Part shown: in pieces, positions 48,976 to 60,667 of the stretch | How positions within the stretch are numbered: the stretch's first letter is position 1 | Layout: every line of letters begins with the position of its first letter | Origin: Dicyema japonicum | Taxonomy: Eukaryota; Dicyemida; Rhombozoa; Dicyemidae | Length of the DNA: 64,000 nt | NCBI GenBank assembly: GCA_011109175.1 | Contig: RDEW01000004.1 | Location: 163,976 to 227,975 of the forward strand | Direction of reading: 5' to 3' | Made by a program: the position numbers and the translations under genes | Notes under the pieces: generated by a model | What the model was told of the DNA's origin: nothing | Seen by the model: only the letters and a program-made list of their open reading frames with translations | The model's database searches: none

Positions 48976-50574
48976 TCTAAATCTTGTGACGTACTCTTTC
49001 AAAGTACAAGCAATTATAAGACCCCTTCGTAGAAGTAGGGAAGAGAGGGATCTTTTTGGATGCCTACGAATCGTCTCATGAGTCAGATGAAGAAAATGAC
49101 GCCTCTATGGATTGAAGATAGCAAAAACACTTAAGAAATATTTCGAATCTTTGATTTACACGAGTATTAATGTCTTCAGCTATAGATAAACCAGAACTCT
49201 TCACTACCACTCCCTCACCTGTCTCGTATAAGTAAGTAAATTTCTTATGATTCATTATTACATGGAACATCACAAATAGGTAGAATATCGGTCTCTTCAA
49301 TCGGTGTAATGATGGGTAAAACATGACACAGTCGATAGGCGTGAATCAACTGTAAAAGTTGGCGGGAACTAAATGTGACTTATGGAATGATGAAATTGCC
49401 AAGAATGGCTATCCAGGTACAATTGAATCAGTACTGAGATATAATTCCTCTGCAGACACTTCCGGTAGACCACAGGTTTGTTAGCGGATCATGCAAGGAA
49501 TCATGCTCTGACCATGGAATCCAAAGGTTGTATATTATGTGGCATTATAGGACCCATGCTGAATGATGTGATGGCGGAGTGTCATAAGTGCCAGGCAATG
49601 AGGTTCCGTAATATACAGAAATTCCAATAAAGCATGGATGGACTCAACAATTTTAACACTTTTTGCGTGAATGGAAAATTATCAAAAGACAAACAAAAAT
49701 TTATTATCAATGCCCTTCCACAAATTCTGTGCAGAATTAAAGCAGATTAAAGTCATTTTTGACTGATCATTTTTACATCCAATGGACTAAGTAGTGATTA
49801 AGGTATTCAAGTCTCATTTCAACATGATGAGGTCTGTCAATATTACTCAAAAATTGAGGCCGAAAAGAATGCTTATGTTGCAGAAAAAATCAATTCAAAA
49901 GATGTCGTATCATTCAGTGAAATAATCGAGGACTCCGTTTATAAACTGTTTCAAAGTGGAGTAGTAATAATAATTGTGAAGAAACAAGAGTAGAGTCTTT
50001 GTGAACTCAAAAATCAAATATTGAAGGTCAAATTTCAGGAGATATGTCTAAGAGTCGGGATAGAAAATAATGAATTACTTCAAAATCAAGAGGTTAATTA
50101 ATAACATACAATATATGGAATATAATAATAATTGTCAGCCCTTCCGCAGACCTCTAACAATGTTTCCATTACTCATTTCAGCTTAGGCAGAACTCAATTT
50201 ATTTTTATTATAAACCAATTTTATTTAACGCAAAAACTAACAGTTAACAACTGCTGACTGCTCTCTTGAGAACGGATTTCCCTTGACGATTTACAAGGAA
50301 ATGCGCTCAATGAGCCAATTCCTTTCTCTCCTTCCATTAGCAGGACCAGCGAGCCGATTCTGTTAGCAGAATCAGTCACCTATTTTTTATGATTCCTGAC
50401 GTTTCCACGACAACTGGTTCAAAAATGAACTGTCCATCGAGACATGCGTATTTCTTTAACTTTAGGGTCTCAGCTTTCTCCGAAGCAGAGCCTGAGCTAG
50501 TTATTGTCGTTGCAAGGTTGGAGGGAGAGAGGCCATCTACACAGGTGGCGTCCCAGGAAAGGTATTTACCACTT
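48976..50574. other. unassigned region with broken open frames
   Basis: Minus 49076-49324 (KKFTYLYETGEGVVVKSSGL, EDINTRVNQRFEIFLKCF) and plus 49633-50098 (MDGLNNFNTFCVNGKLSKDK; IEAEKNAYVAEKINSKDVVS) read like protein but match nothing I know. Micro-intron splicing could connect the plus-strand pieces. Confidence 0.25.
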
Positions 50575-50800
50575 TTCCCTTTATTTAAGAAGAACAGTTA
50601 TGCTAAATAATCCATGGCAATCCAAGACATCGAGTTTTCTTAACTTCTTGTTCCGTTTTTTTTGCTTGTGTGAATCCCAGAGACAATCAGGTTCATCAGT
50701 GATGAATCATTGATGAAGGCGTCACTCGTGAATCCCAGAAGTATATGCATGGAACATTCTACCGAAATGGACAGCATAACCTGTAACTATATGGATTTGG
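50575..50800 (-). repeat. tRNA-related SINE, family A copy
   Basis: Seen on the plus strand as AAGAACAGTTATGCTAA, a T-rich tract, AGACAATCAGGTTCATCAG and GATGAAGGCGTCACTCGTGA, matching the 33.3-kb copy. The tRNA head is degraded. Confidence 0.62.
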
Positions 50801-50960
50801 TCCGGCACTAATTACACAGATATTTATTAGTCACTTAATGCAAAGAAACAATCCACGGTTGGCTAAGTACCTCAGCAGCCAAGAGACAGTAGAGATTAAC
50901 AAGGACAAGGACAGCTTCCCTAGAAAACAGCAAAATTGAATAAATCAAAAAATCTAACAG

Positions 50961-51360
50961 TCACTTGTCAAAATATTTTCTTCTGGCCTCAATTGCGTGC
51001 TTGTAAGAGATGAGATCGACCATATTAGTACGACACCATATTGTGGCTACCAATTTAAAGTCATTCTCAAATTGGAGATCCCCGATAAACATGAGACAAC
51101 TCCCAACAGAAGCCTGTAATCACGGAATAACTTAACCTCGTAAGGTTCCACAAGCTGAGTCATGACAACGAGGGTATTTACACCACTGGAGTCACTAAGA
51201 GTGCACGTGTGTTCTTTCAAATTGTAGGAGACTAATCTTTCGATGTATTTTAACCAATACCTCCGGTAACGCGCACGCGCTTATTCATAAGCTCATGTGA
51301 CTCAGAGTTCTTGATTTCTTCAACAAACACCACTTTCGGCAACAGGAAACCATAAAAGTT
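50961..51360 (-). CDS. TEN1: TEN1, CST telomere-capping complex subunit
   Basis: Small OB-fold partner of STN1 and CTC1 at telomeres and in DNA polymerase-alpha fill-in. Minus-strand exons: VVFVEEIKNSESHELMNKRV and RVTG, then RLVSYNLKEHTCTLSDSSG, LVVMTQLVEPYE, a 23-nt intron starting GTTAAGTTATTCCG, then ASVGSCLMFIGDLQFENDF, KLVATIWCRTNMVDLISYKH and AIEARRKYFDK, stop at 50961. Human TEN1 has the same order (GRL-YD, LVEPF, QVGSLY-LGELQ, V-C-GM-L-L-EQAI--QR). The join at RVTG/RLV is one base short with a 24-nt intron, and the start codon is not located. Confidence 0.78.
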
Positions 51361-51494
51361 TATTAATTTCAAAACACAAATTAATTTTTATTATTTTCAA
51401 TAATTTAACAAACATTTGAATTTGCAAATTATTATTCTATTTTGATTCATTTAAATTTAGATGGCAAAATTAATAATTGTTTCCGTAGCAATCG

Positions 51495-53077
51495 ATGAGC
51501 CGAATAAAGAAGGTTTTTGACGTTGTTGTCCACAACACGCAAAATTACCAGTCCTCTAAGGGTCCTTTGACTAAATCTCCCTTTAAGGAATCCGAAGTGA
51601 TCAAAAGCGAGGAAATCCAGCCCAATGTGCTGTGTGTCAGCATTCCTCGAGTAGAAGAAGAAATCCAAGACTGGCAAGAAAAGGCATTGAACAAAACATT
51701 TGAGATTCCCGACTTAATTTCTCCTTTCATAAGCTTTGAGGAATTGCCAGCTGTTGATTTTTCAGAACTCAACTACATGACATTGGATAAAGATAATCAG
51801 ATCCAAAAGTGCGCGAAAAAATGTCGGGAATTGACTCTACCATTCAGATATGAAAGTAAGATAAATATCAAAAAATTGGCGCCAAAAAGTGAAGGAGGGA
51901 AAAAATGTTCAGAGTTAACATGCATAAAGGACAACGAAAGATTTTCTGTTTTTGTGAGAATTTTTCCATCAAAAAATAAAAAGGAAACTTTTTTATTCTA
52001 CAATGAAAGTCAAATTACAATTCAAACCAACGGAATCAAAGTATATTTCCAATTTGACTAAAGAAACGGGAATTTTCATTTAAGCGGGTTTTTTCGTCCA
52101 AATGCACAAACGAAGACGTTTACTACAATACAGTTTCCATGATGAGAGGGCCTTTTCTTACCGGAGAATCAGCCACATGCTTCACATTCGGACAGACCTG
52201 CAGTGGGAAGACATATACGTTGTTTGAAATGGAAAACTGTCCTGGGATTTGCTTCCAATTCGCAGCACACGTGCTTTCCAGTCTGGACTCACTCAATGTG
52301 TCCGTCTATGAAATTTATTACGAGAAGATAATCGACTTGCTCTCAGAAAATAGTAAAAAGTAGCTTTCTTTGTCATCTAGTTCCCTCCTGATGTGTTCAG
52401 ACGAGGAGTCTAATCTACAGGTCCTCAATCTAACGGTTTTGGAGATTTCAACCATCGAGGACCTGGTTGGAGTGATTTCTGACTGCCTGAGCCGACGAGT
52501 GGTGGACAGCAGTGATAGCTTTGGGCACTCATCGTCGAGATCTCACATGGTGGTGAGATTTGAGAATCCCCACTACAACAAGTAAAGAGAAATTCAAATT
52601 CTAGTCAGTTTTATTTCATTGATTTGGCGGGCTCAGAACGCGTACGTATTAACAGTGACCCAACCTGGTCTATTGATGCTGGAAACATAAATTCTACCCT
52701 TCTGGCTGTATTATACTTATATAACCCCCAAGCTGAAGGAATGTATCCGAGGGTACTCAAAAAATCGACCTCACGTGCCCTTTCGCAGGAGTAAACTTAC
52801 CAGACTGCTAAATCATGTGTTTGGGGAACACAGAATTTTCTCTGTGTGTACTGTGCGGGAGGACGAGGCTGAACAGAGTTTAAATACCCTGGAATATGCT
52901 GAAAGACTGAGTGGACTGACTGGGAGGAGTTTTAGTGATCCCTTCGTTGCTGAAAAGTCGGTGGAAAAGGTATGGAGACGAAAGATTGGAAGGAGGGAAG
53001 AGCATTTGAATGAATGTAGTGCCTTTAGCAAGCAATATGTGCATAAATTGGTCAAATCCGCTAGAAACATTAACTGA
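51495..53077 (+). CDS. kinesin-13 family motor (KIF2/MCAK-like)
   Basis: Microtubule-depolymerising kinesin. ATG at 51495; about 150 residues of N-terminal region lead into RFSVFVRIFPSKNKKE, the motor start. Motor motifs: P-loop FTFGQTCSGKT (usual GQTGSGKT; the Gly is Cys here), switch I SSSRSH, switch II IDLAGSER, and the family-13 hallmark LKECIRGYSKNRPHVPFRRS with KLTRLL. C-terminal tail LSGLTGRSFSDPF and about 45 basic residues; short for the family, with no long coiled coil. Introns 52041-52063 (23 nt), 52360-52380 (21), 52582-52604 (23) and 52708-52732 (25) restore one continuous frame. The gene is intact. Confidence 0.93.
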
Positions 53078-53275
53078 CTTTATATATTTTTGAATAATTT
53101 GTTTTGACTTCCAAGTAGGGGACGACTCCTTGCTTTGCTCAGGATTTCACATTCGCTTTCATCACTAAACTACCAGTAGTGTGCATCATAGGTGAGCTCA
53201 CCATGGCGTTGGACACCTTGGCCTGGATAAAGGAATACAGTTAATCCTATTTAATATAATAGAAAACTTGGCATG

Positions 53276-53490
53276 CCTACGTTTTGGTCACCACGTATGT
53301 TCGTATCTGAACAAAATCGGACAATCGTCCTCTCCACTTTGCCCATCATGCCTTCTTGTTCGGGTCCGCCTTCGAGTTCTGCACAGAACCAAATACACCC
53401 GTCGGATTATGGGAGCGTTCGCTCTTATTTTTTGAACGTTCTTAAACCGCAAATTTTTTCACTCGAAGGGACCGGGGGTAAATAAATAGA
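53276..53490 (-). repeat. dispersed repeat D, copy 2
   Basis: CGGACAATCGTCCTCTCCAC, GCCCATCATGCC and ACCAAATACACCCGTCGGA match copy 1 at 43.8-44.1 kb in order and spacing. Confidence 0.5.
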
Positions 53491-53499
53491 AAAGTATTT

Positions 53500-54045
53500 C
53501 ACTACTCACTGAAATGCCGTTTGGGGAAAATTCATATGCACACGTGTACAGATATGCTATCTGTTCACAGTTTTCTATGAAATTTTGAATTTGTCCTGTC
53601 TTTAGTGCCAAAAATGCTCCCAAAGTGGCTAAAAGACAATTATTAGAGAACCTATCATAAAATCTGGGAGACCATCGACATTAACTCTTGAGCTTACTGA
53701 TTTCCACTAAAAGTCTTCAGAAACTGATGGGGGTCAAAGGTGGAAGATTAAAGTGAGGAAGTAAAGACAGGGAAAAATCTCATAATATGGAAACCGTCAG
53801 TACGACAAAGAATCCTCATGTCTTAATTTACCCTTTAGAATATTCCATCCAAACTTGTTTTAGCATACAAATCACCAAGATCATCATAAACCTCATATAA
53901 AAGATTGATCAGTGATCTTCCATCTGCACATGTCTTAACTTTCCGTCTTCAATCGATCTGAATGAGCAAATCTCGTCTCCCACATAGTCCTTAAAAAGTA
54001 ACATCACCAGTTGTTATTCCTATGAAAAAAAACTTTAGTTTTGAT
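53500..54045 (-). CDS. unassigned multi-exon gene
   Basis: Minus-strand exon-like stretches: FKDYVGDEICSFRSIEDGK, ADGRSLINLLYEVYDDLGDL with YAKTSLDG, and CLLATLGAFLALKTGQIQNF with IENCEQIAYLYTCAYEFSPN. These are strongly protein-like and separated by frame changes that short introns could explain. I do not recognise the family; start and stop are unresolved. Confidence 0.4.
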
Positions 54046-54146
54046 CTTTAGATGGGAAGGACCTTGTTTCCTGAGTTTATTGCGAGGAACACCTCAAAGT
54101 CACGAATTGACTTTACTAGGTCATGCCAATTGATGAAATGTCAATA

Positions 54147-55979
54147 CAGTATGACCTCTATTTGGGGCACCTATTTAAAAAAATGCCCCAAAAACAGAGG
54201 TTTCCCCAAAAATGGAGGTTCGGCATTTTCTTTAGATTTATCTACAGTTTAACAATTTAAATTTGCTTTTTATTAAATTTATAGATAAATAATGTTTTTT
54301 TATATAGATTTTTCAGAATTATATTAAAAACAAATTTATTTAACGATAGGAAAATAGTCTGTTAATTTCCCTCCGGTTGCGGATTTTTTCATTTGCATTC
54401 CTAATATTTTTCTGAAATTATAATAATCTTTCAAAGTTTCAGGAAACAAATTGAAAATGTTCTCTTTAAGTGTATTCATCGCTGTTATTGTTTCCAAATG
54501 AGAATAGGTACATTTTACTCCGTCGTATATATTCTCGTCATCATTTTCTACTTCATTTTCAGTATATCTGTAATTATGTTATCTAAACTCTCCAATTCAT
54601 TATTCACCAATGATAGAGTTTGAAAACGACATCAATTTTCTTCCAACAATTAGTAATTGATTCAGAGTGTATTTGTTGTCTTCCCAACAATAATGATTAT
54701 TTGTCTGAGATTTACTTGCTTTAAATTCAACATTGTAAACTTATCATCCTCAAAAGATAGGGTAAAATCCATCAAATTATTTAAATAATTGGATTTGAAC
54801 GATTTAATAACTATCTAAGGGTTGAATTAATGATGTTGCATTTTTTGGCAGAAAAAATAGCTCAATGTTAGAAAAATGATTATTCTTGTGACAACTTGCA
54901 TTGTCAAGCAAAAGGACAATTTTTCGGTTGTGTTGAATCATTTCTTCGTTGACAATGTTCAACCAAGTAATAAATATATCAGATGTCATCCAACAATTTT
55001 TAGAAAACGAATATAAAACTCCGTGCTCTTCAGGGTTAAAATTTTTCATACAACGTGGGGATTTATATTTTCCTATTAATAATGGCTTCAATTTTTCGCC
55101 ACAAGCACTGACCGACAAAAGAATAGTGACTTTTTCTTTACTCTTTTTAATTCAAAAACAATATTGATCTGAAGTTACAAATGATTTTGATGTTATTCTT
55201 TTAATGTACAATCCCGTTTCATCGCAGTTGAAAATATTTTGAATACCATAGTTATTAACATAGTCATCGTACTTATCAAAAAAATTCCAAGGCAAGAAAT
55301 ATCACACGAATTTTTTTCACCATTTATTGTCTTAAATGACAAATTGTGTCTTTTCTTAAAATTTTCAAGCCAACTATTCGAACCTCTGAATGAAGTATAG
55401 TTCAAATTCCTAGCTACCTTTATAGCAATGTTTTCAAGAATAGGTACTGAAACGGGAATAAATTCTTCCCTTGCTTTAAAAAAGCATTCACAAACAATTT
55501 TATCGAATTTCTGTGACAGACTGTCTCTTCTCTGTGAAATTTGACTAAGACAATTTGATTGTACGGACCCATTATTTATAAAGTTCATATAATTTTGTTT
55601 AATTCTAGATACTGCTCCTAAACAATAGAATTATCAGATAACCTTTACTAATTTATACTTTTTGACAATATCTCGTTCGCTCATGAAACAATTTTCGTTG
55701 ATTTCTTGGGCAATTTTAAGCTTTAACTCCAGAGTAAGCGTTCTCCCCATGACAACAAAAACGCAAATCTAGCACGCGAAGTTTAAGAAAATTTATATAA
55801 TTAAATTTAATATTAATTGCAAGACTTTATATAAATTAAAAAAAATTAAGTGCCCCACTAAGAGGTTCAGGTAATTTCCAAATTTAGAAATTACTGTATA
55901 AAAAATGATCTAATTTTCAAACTGCCCCAAAAATAGATGTGCCCAATGAGGAGGTCCGCCCCAAATGGAGGTTGCACTG
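54147..55979 (-). mobile_element. Tigger/pogo-type DNA transposon
   Basis: Terminal inverted repeats start CAGTATGACCTCTATTTGGG (54147) and end CCCCAAATGGAGGTTGCACTG (55979), flanked by TA on both sides (54145-54146 and 55980-55981). Transposase on the minus strand: N-terminal HTH (MGRTLTLELKLKIAQEI, near 55750), a CENP-B-type domain (SVPILENIAIKVARNLNYTS, FRGSNSWLENFKKRHNLSF), then the catalytic part (EKLKPLLIGKYKSPRCMKNF, WMTSDIFITWLNI, IVLLLDNASCH, LPKNATSLIQPLDSY). Several frame breaks; probably inactive, but both ends and the target site are clear. Confidence 0.92.
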
Positions 55980-55981
55980 TA

Positions 55982-56664
55982 CTACATTCATTCCGAAAAG
56001 TAGCCAATCGTAAATTAATAACTTAGCCACAAATAACTCGCCGGCAGGTTTTTATGAGTTAGCCTCCTTTGGAACTCTATGGGGATAGTTCGACTTTGTT
56101 GTTATGGTTACGGATGGCACTATTTTCCCGTTAAGTTTTAGTCTTCCAATTCAACTTCCACTCCATTCTTGGGGACACAAGCAAGTGCAAACCATCCTCA
56201 ACTTGTGTAATCTTAGTGCAATCCTTGGAAATCGAATCAAGACATCGAGTCTACGATAACTGAGATCTTAAGGATCTTTGACTGATGATGAACCTCATGG
56301 TAGTCCGATTTGGGTTACGTCGTTATTTCAGCATTCAAGTGAACCATATATCGTAACGGATCCTCCTTGATCTAGTGGGCATGACTTCGTTGTCTCTGCG
56401 GAGAGCATGGAGTGGTCAATTATGCGGATATAGCCTCGGAGTGGATATAACCTTTCTAAAAAACCCAAGATTTAAAGATAATCTTTTATAAGGAGATAAC
56501 TTTGTGATAAAAGTCACAATATATTTTTTCAGTGATAACGACGAATAAAATATTATCTTATTTTTTTTAAATAAAAATTATAAAGAATAATAATAAATAT
56601 TTAAAAAACTTACTAATTTATTCAAGAATTTGAATTCACTTTGTTGTTATATTTCGCATATTAA
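55982..56664. other. region without recognised gene
   Basis: No family recognised; AT-rich toward the myosin light chain start and may hold its promoter. Confidence 0.3.
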
Positions 56665-57245
56665 ATGGCAAGTAAAAAGACAATGAAAAAAGCCTCAAAG
56701 GAGGCAACAAAGAAGCACATCAAACATATTTGCGATGATTGAGACTGACCAGATCAAGAGATTCAAGGAGGTCTTTGCAATTATCGACCAAGATAACGAC
56801 GGAATTATTTCAAAGAATGACCTCAGAAACACATACAACAGTCTAGGTAGGAAATTTATCTCTATTGGCAGGAATAAATCCTAAAGAGGGTGATCTCGAC
56901 GAAAATGCTGGCTGAAGCTCAGGAAATCTTAATTTTACAATGTACTTGGCCATGTTTGGGGAGAGACTGAAAGAATCTGACCCCGAGAATGTAATTGCCA
57001 GTGCCTTTGCCTGTCTGGACGCTGAGGGAAATGGTAGTGCTTCCGTTTTATTTCACAGGGTACTTAATGGAGGACGAACTGAGGGGATATTTGACTTCAA
57101 TGGGGCAGCGAATGACTGACGATGAGGTACCGCACCGTCTGACTCGTAGATCGACATAATTTTCAGGGATGCCAAAGTAAAGGACCAGAAGCTGTTGTAC
57201 AAGGAGTGTGCGGCTATGCTCAAGCAGGGGCGGAAGGATGAATAA
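56665..57245 (+). CDS. myosin regulatory light chain
   Basis: EF-hand light chain that binds the myosin II neck and is phosphorylated to switch on contraction. ATG 56665 gives a Lys-rich start; RSTSNIFAM holds the phosphorylatable serine position (RATSNVFAM in animals). EF-hand 1 is [16 protein letters not shown], a canonical calcium loop. Then [55 protein letters not shown] and [10 protein letters not shown], stop 57243-57245. Introns: 56847-56871 (25 nt), 25 nt after AEGNG, 23 nt after TDDE. Frames slip by one near 56715 and around MLAEAQ (56900-56930), as in other genes here. Confidence 0.88.
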
Positions 57246-57368
57246 ACTAATTTGATAATTTAACAAAAGTTGTTCTGTGTGGTCTATTAGAATTTATTAT
57301 ATTAAATTTCCGTTATTGGATAGAATTATTGATTAATTTAGAATTATTTTATAAATTTTTTTGTTGCA

Positions 57369-57621
57369 TCAAAATATTGATCTAATTTTTTCTACTTTGA
57401 TTGAGTCTAAAGGACTACTCGGGCTCTTGGCATCCTCTACCGATAGGTTATCATTTATTTTAGGAAGCTTCATCCTGCCCGGACCTCCTGTGGAAGCGTC
57501 CAGCACTAGGGACCCCTGGGACAGCTGGCCTCCTACAAGGAAACTAACTAATGTTCCACATTTGAAGAGTTGAAGAAAGTCATGCGTTTGTTGGGCTGCG
57601 TTTTGGAAACCGCATCGATGT
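57369..57621 (-). CDS. unassigned open frame beside foldback MITE
   Basis: Minus-strand FKCGTLVSFLVGGQLSQGSL, VLDASTGGPGRMKLPKINDN and LSVEDAKSPSSPLDSIKVEK, stop 57369. Protein-like and truncated upstream by the MITE at 57630. No family recognised. Confidence 0.3.
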
Positions 57622-57629
57622 GTATTAGC

Positions 57630-58481
57630 CGTGTCCATCAAAATGGCCTCCATTCAAAATGGCCTCCAATTAATTTTTTCAGGTTTTGGATAAGTTCATC
57701 AATAAACCATCACGAGATTTTAGCAAAACGACATCTTTAGGTAAAAAAAGTCATCTTTTTTAAATCTTATAAAAATTGATTTTACCAAGGTCCTCGACAT
57801 CTTTAGGTAAAAAATCATCTTTTTTAAATCTTATAAAAATTGATTTTGCCAAGGTCCTCGACATCTTTAGGTAAAAAAGTCATCTTTTTTAAATCTTATA
57901 AAAATTTATTTTAACGGGTCCTATGGGTAAGTGGAACATTTTACCATGGTCCATATCTCAATTGGAGGCTGGCACAAACGTTTTTAGAAGTACATTTGGA
58001 CACTAAACAAGATTCCAAGAAATTTTGTAAAAGAAATTGATAAAAGAAGAAAGCATAATGATAAAATTCTTAAGATACGAAATGGAGAAAAAATTCTTAG
58101 AAAAACTAAACATATTGCTTTATCTGAGAATACATTGAGATTTGTTTAAGAACAAATGTTACTTAACTTGGATCCGATAGAATATATATTCAATTTAGTT
58201 ATATATTCTATTACATTTATAATTATTTTCTATTTTTCCTTTTGAAAATAAATCTTTCATTTTAAATTTAAATAAAAATATTTTAAAAAATAAATGTTTA
58301 CCTAAAGATGTCGAGGACCTTAGGAAAATCAATTTTTATACGATATAAAAAGATGACTCTTTTACCTAAAGATGTCGAGGACCTTGGTAAAATATCTCGT
58401 GATGTCTATTGATGAACGTATCCAAAACCTGAGAAATTTTATTGGAGGCCATTTTGAAGGAGGCCATTTTGAATGGGAACC
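57630..58481. mobile_element. foldback MITE with 8-bp target duplication
   Basis: Flanked by identical GTATTAGC (57622-57629 and 58482-58489). Ends are inverted (CGTGTCCATCAAAATGGCC / GGCCATTTTGAATGGGAACC) with AAAATGGCCTCC doubled at each side. The left arm has three copies and the right arm two of a ~75-bp unit containing GACATCTTTAGGTAAA and AAGGTCCTCGACATC. No transposase; the middle is AT-rich. An 8-bp duplication suits hAT- or P-like transposases, but the ends do not settle which. Confidence 0.85.
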
Positions 58482-58489
58482 GTATTAGC

Positions 58490-59430
58490 ACTTGGAATTT
58501 AACCTATGTATGTCCGACCGCTGAACAAATTTTAATTGAGTAAACTCTAAGAGTTGGAAAGCATTTGGGGATCAACGTAAAACATCCCCAATGCTGACTA
58601 CTCAATCGAATGATAAGGGGGTAATCTAATTATTGGCTTTTACTAAGGATTCCAGTCCGAAGATACTATAACCCAACATCACCCGACATATCCATTTCTT
58701 CCTTAAAAATTGAACCACAAATTGGAGGAACGTTTTCTATGACTTCCACGATGATTACAATCCGATTACACTATGGATTAACCGCTTTAAAAGCCCACGT
58801 TGGATCGAATTAGTTCACACAATAAGAGGTTGACGGACAGAACATAATCATCAATTTAAGCATTTTCGTTTCCCATATTCATGACCTCCGAAATTCTAAT
58901 TTTGAGTATCCTTTCAATATATTATCTCACATTAGCTGGTATTGCCTCCAAGTTTATGAGAATTAACAGGGAATCGTTGGTTTTTTATTAATTCAATAAT
59001 TCCTAAAGAAAATTCTCGATTTGTAAAGGATCGTTATTAATTGGGGATCTTTTATGGCTTCTTTTCACTCTGACTGAGCAATCATTTGTTACTAAATCCA
59101 TCTACGATTTCAATTTCGCTTCCTTATTTGGTAGAATAGTGGTTTATGGGTTTGAACCAACTCCCCATCTTCAAAATCAGAGAAACCTGGTGGATGCCCA
59201 ATATCAGAAAACATTTTTTTTCAATTCCGAGGCTCCAATTAGTATATCAACATGGTGGTGAAAGGATCGTCTCCTCAAACTCTATTCCCAACAAATGTAA
59301 GAAATCGCATATTTAACCTGATCTAAAACTTGGTTTCCCATACATCATACCCCCATATAAACCAAAAGTTTCCCATACATCATACCCCCATACTCATGAC
59401 GGGCGCATTATCGTAAAGTTAGAACTTCTG
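58490..59430. other. region without recognised gene
   Basis: No coding signal. A short tandem duplication, GTTTCCCATACATCATACCC twice, occupies 59333-59395. Confidence 0.35.
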
Positions 59431-59870
59431 TTTTTTTGGTTGAGGTGGTGACGACGCCTATATTACACTATGTCTTATTCGTATTCCTTACCGACTTCTC
59501 CGTTCACTCTGGGATCTTTTAATTGGATCTAACAAAATATGACATCTCTGTCTGCTGTTACAAGAGACAAAAACGACCGTACAATCAACAGAACTGTTTG
59601 GCAGATTCCATCTTTTCACCCTCCACTGGTCTTCTCACATTATGATTTCGGATTTTCAGTCCATCAGATCTGATTCGCTGTGTACAATAGTGTGGGCAGC
59701 ATCTGACATTATAATGAAAATGGCGGACACATGAACTACCTAGAGAACTAATGCGCAACGGAAGATCATGTTCGCAGCTGACGAAGAGGATGACTCGGAA
59801 TACGGCACAAGGGAAACTTAACTAATTTTATGTTTTCTCGAGAGTGCTTTTTAATAATTAATAATAGAAC
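59431..59870 (+). pseudogene. 5' relic of APE-type LINE
   Basis: Starts with the lineage 5' end GGTTGAGGTGGTGACG, then frame-broken endonuclease text (KYDISVCC, QETKTTVQSTEL). Same lineage as the LINEs at 20.6 and 37.7 kb; truncated and inactive. Confidence 0.6.
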
Positions 59871-60023
59871 TTTTGTCACGCATAAACAACCTGGGGGTTT
59901 GATTGTCGACATTCTGTATCCCGGGAAAAGTTCACATATAATATTTTACTACCGACCGGAGACAAGATGATATAGAACTCAATCTTTAGGGAGAATTTAC
60001 CACCATACAAGGAAAACAAAACT

Positions 60024-60583
60024 ATGGAACTAACCTTTAATCTCCTGAACTCATTTTCCGCCAAAAAGGACGTCCTCAAATATTATAAAAACTGTCTTAA
60101 CGTCAGAGCTTCAACCGTAACAAAATGTGCCTCCACCCCGTATAACTTCCTGAAACCGACGCCTATGCTTCGCGGGCCTATGGTGTGTCAGTTTCAAATT
60201 ACAAAACTGTAAACTCTCTAAGAAAATGGTCCGTCTACCTCACATCAAAATTCACTTCTTCCCTATTCTACTCGACTCATGTCTGCGGTGTCGAATTTGA
60301 TCGTCTTTTTAGATCAGCGGTAGAAGCCGTTGAAACCGGAAGAAACCCACATTCTGGATAGAAGAAAACAGTGGGAACCATGGAGAAATATCACAAAATT
60401 TTGCGTGACTGTCCTAAATATGGGGATCACTTGATTAGTCGGTTTAACTATTTCTCGGTGTTCCCTTTTTTGGAGTTAAAAAATCAAGTGTGGGGAGTTA
60501 GCAAAAAACTAATTGAAAAAATTGATGTAGAAACTGTTCACTCGGCAGACAAAAATGAAAAGCATCGCGAAATTCTGTTTTAA
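60024..60583 (+). CDS. unassigned probable gene
   Basis: Three plus-strand stretches: MELTFNLLNSFSAKKDVLKY with YKNCLNVRASTVTKCASTPY, then VNSLRKWSVYLTSKFTSSLF with HVCGVEFDRLFRSAVEAVET, then MEKYHKILRDCPKYGDHLIS, RFNYFSVFPFLELKNQVWGV and KKLIEKIDVETVHSADKNEK, stop 60583. Sustained protein-like composition suggests a real gene of about 190 residues. I cannot name the family; a mitochondrial protein is one possibility. Joins need a short intron or frame correction near 60210 and 60360. Confidence 0.45.
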
Positions 60584-60667
60584 GGGCGAAACGACAAAAA
60601 AGGCAATGTCGTGTAAAATTCTTAAGACGAAAAGGCATATTTTTTTAAAAAAAAAAAAATCAAAATA

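Noticed and set aside
59333-59395. Candidate regulatory repeat (two copies of GTTTCCCATACATCATACCC)
   Set aside because: A single short tandem duplication with no gene nearby; no support for regulation.
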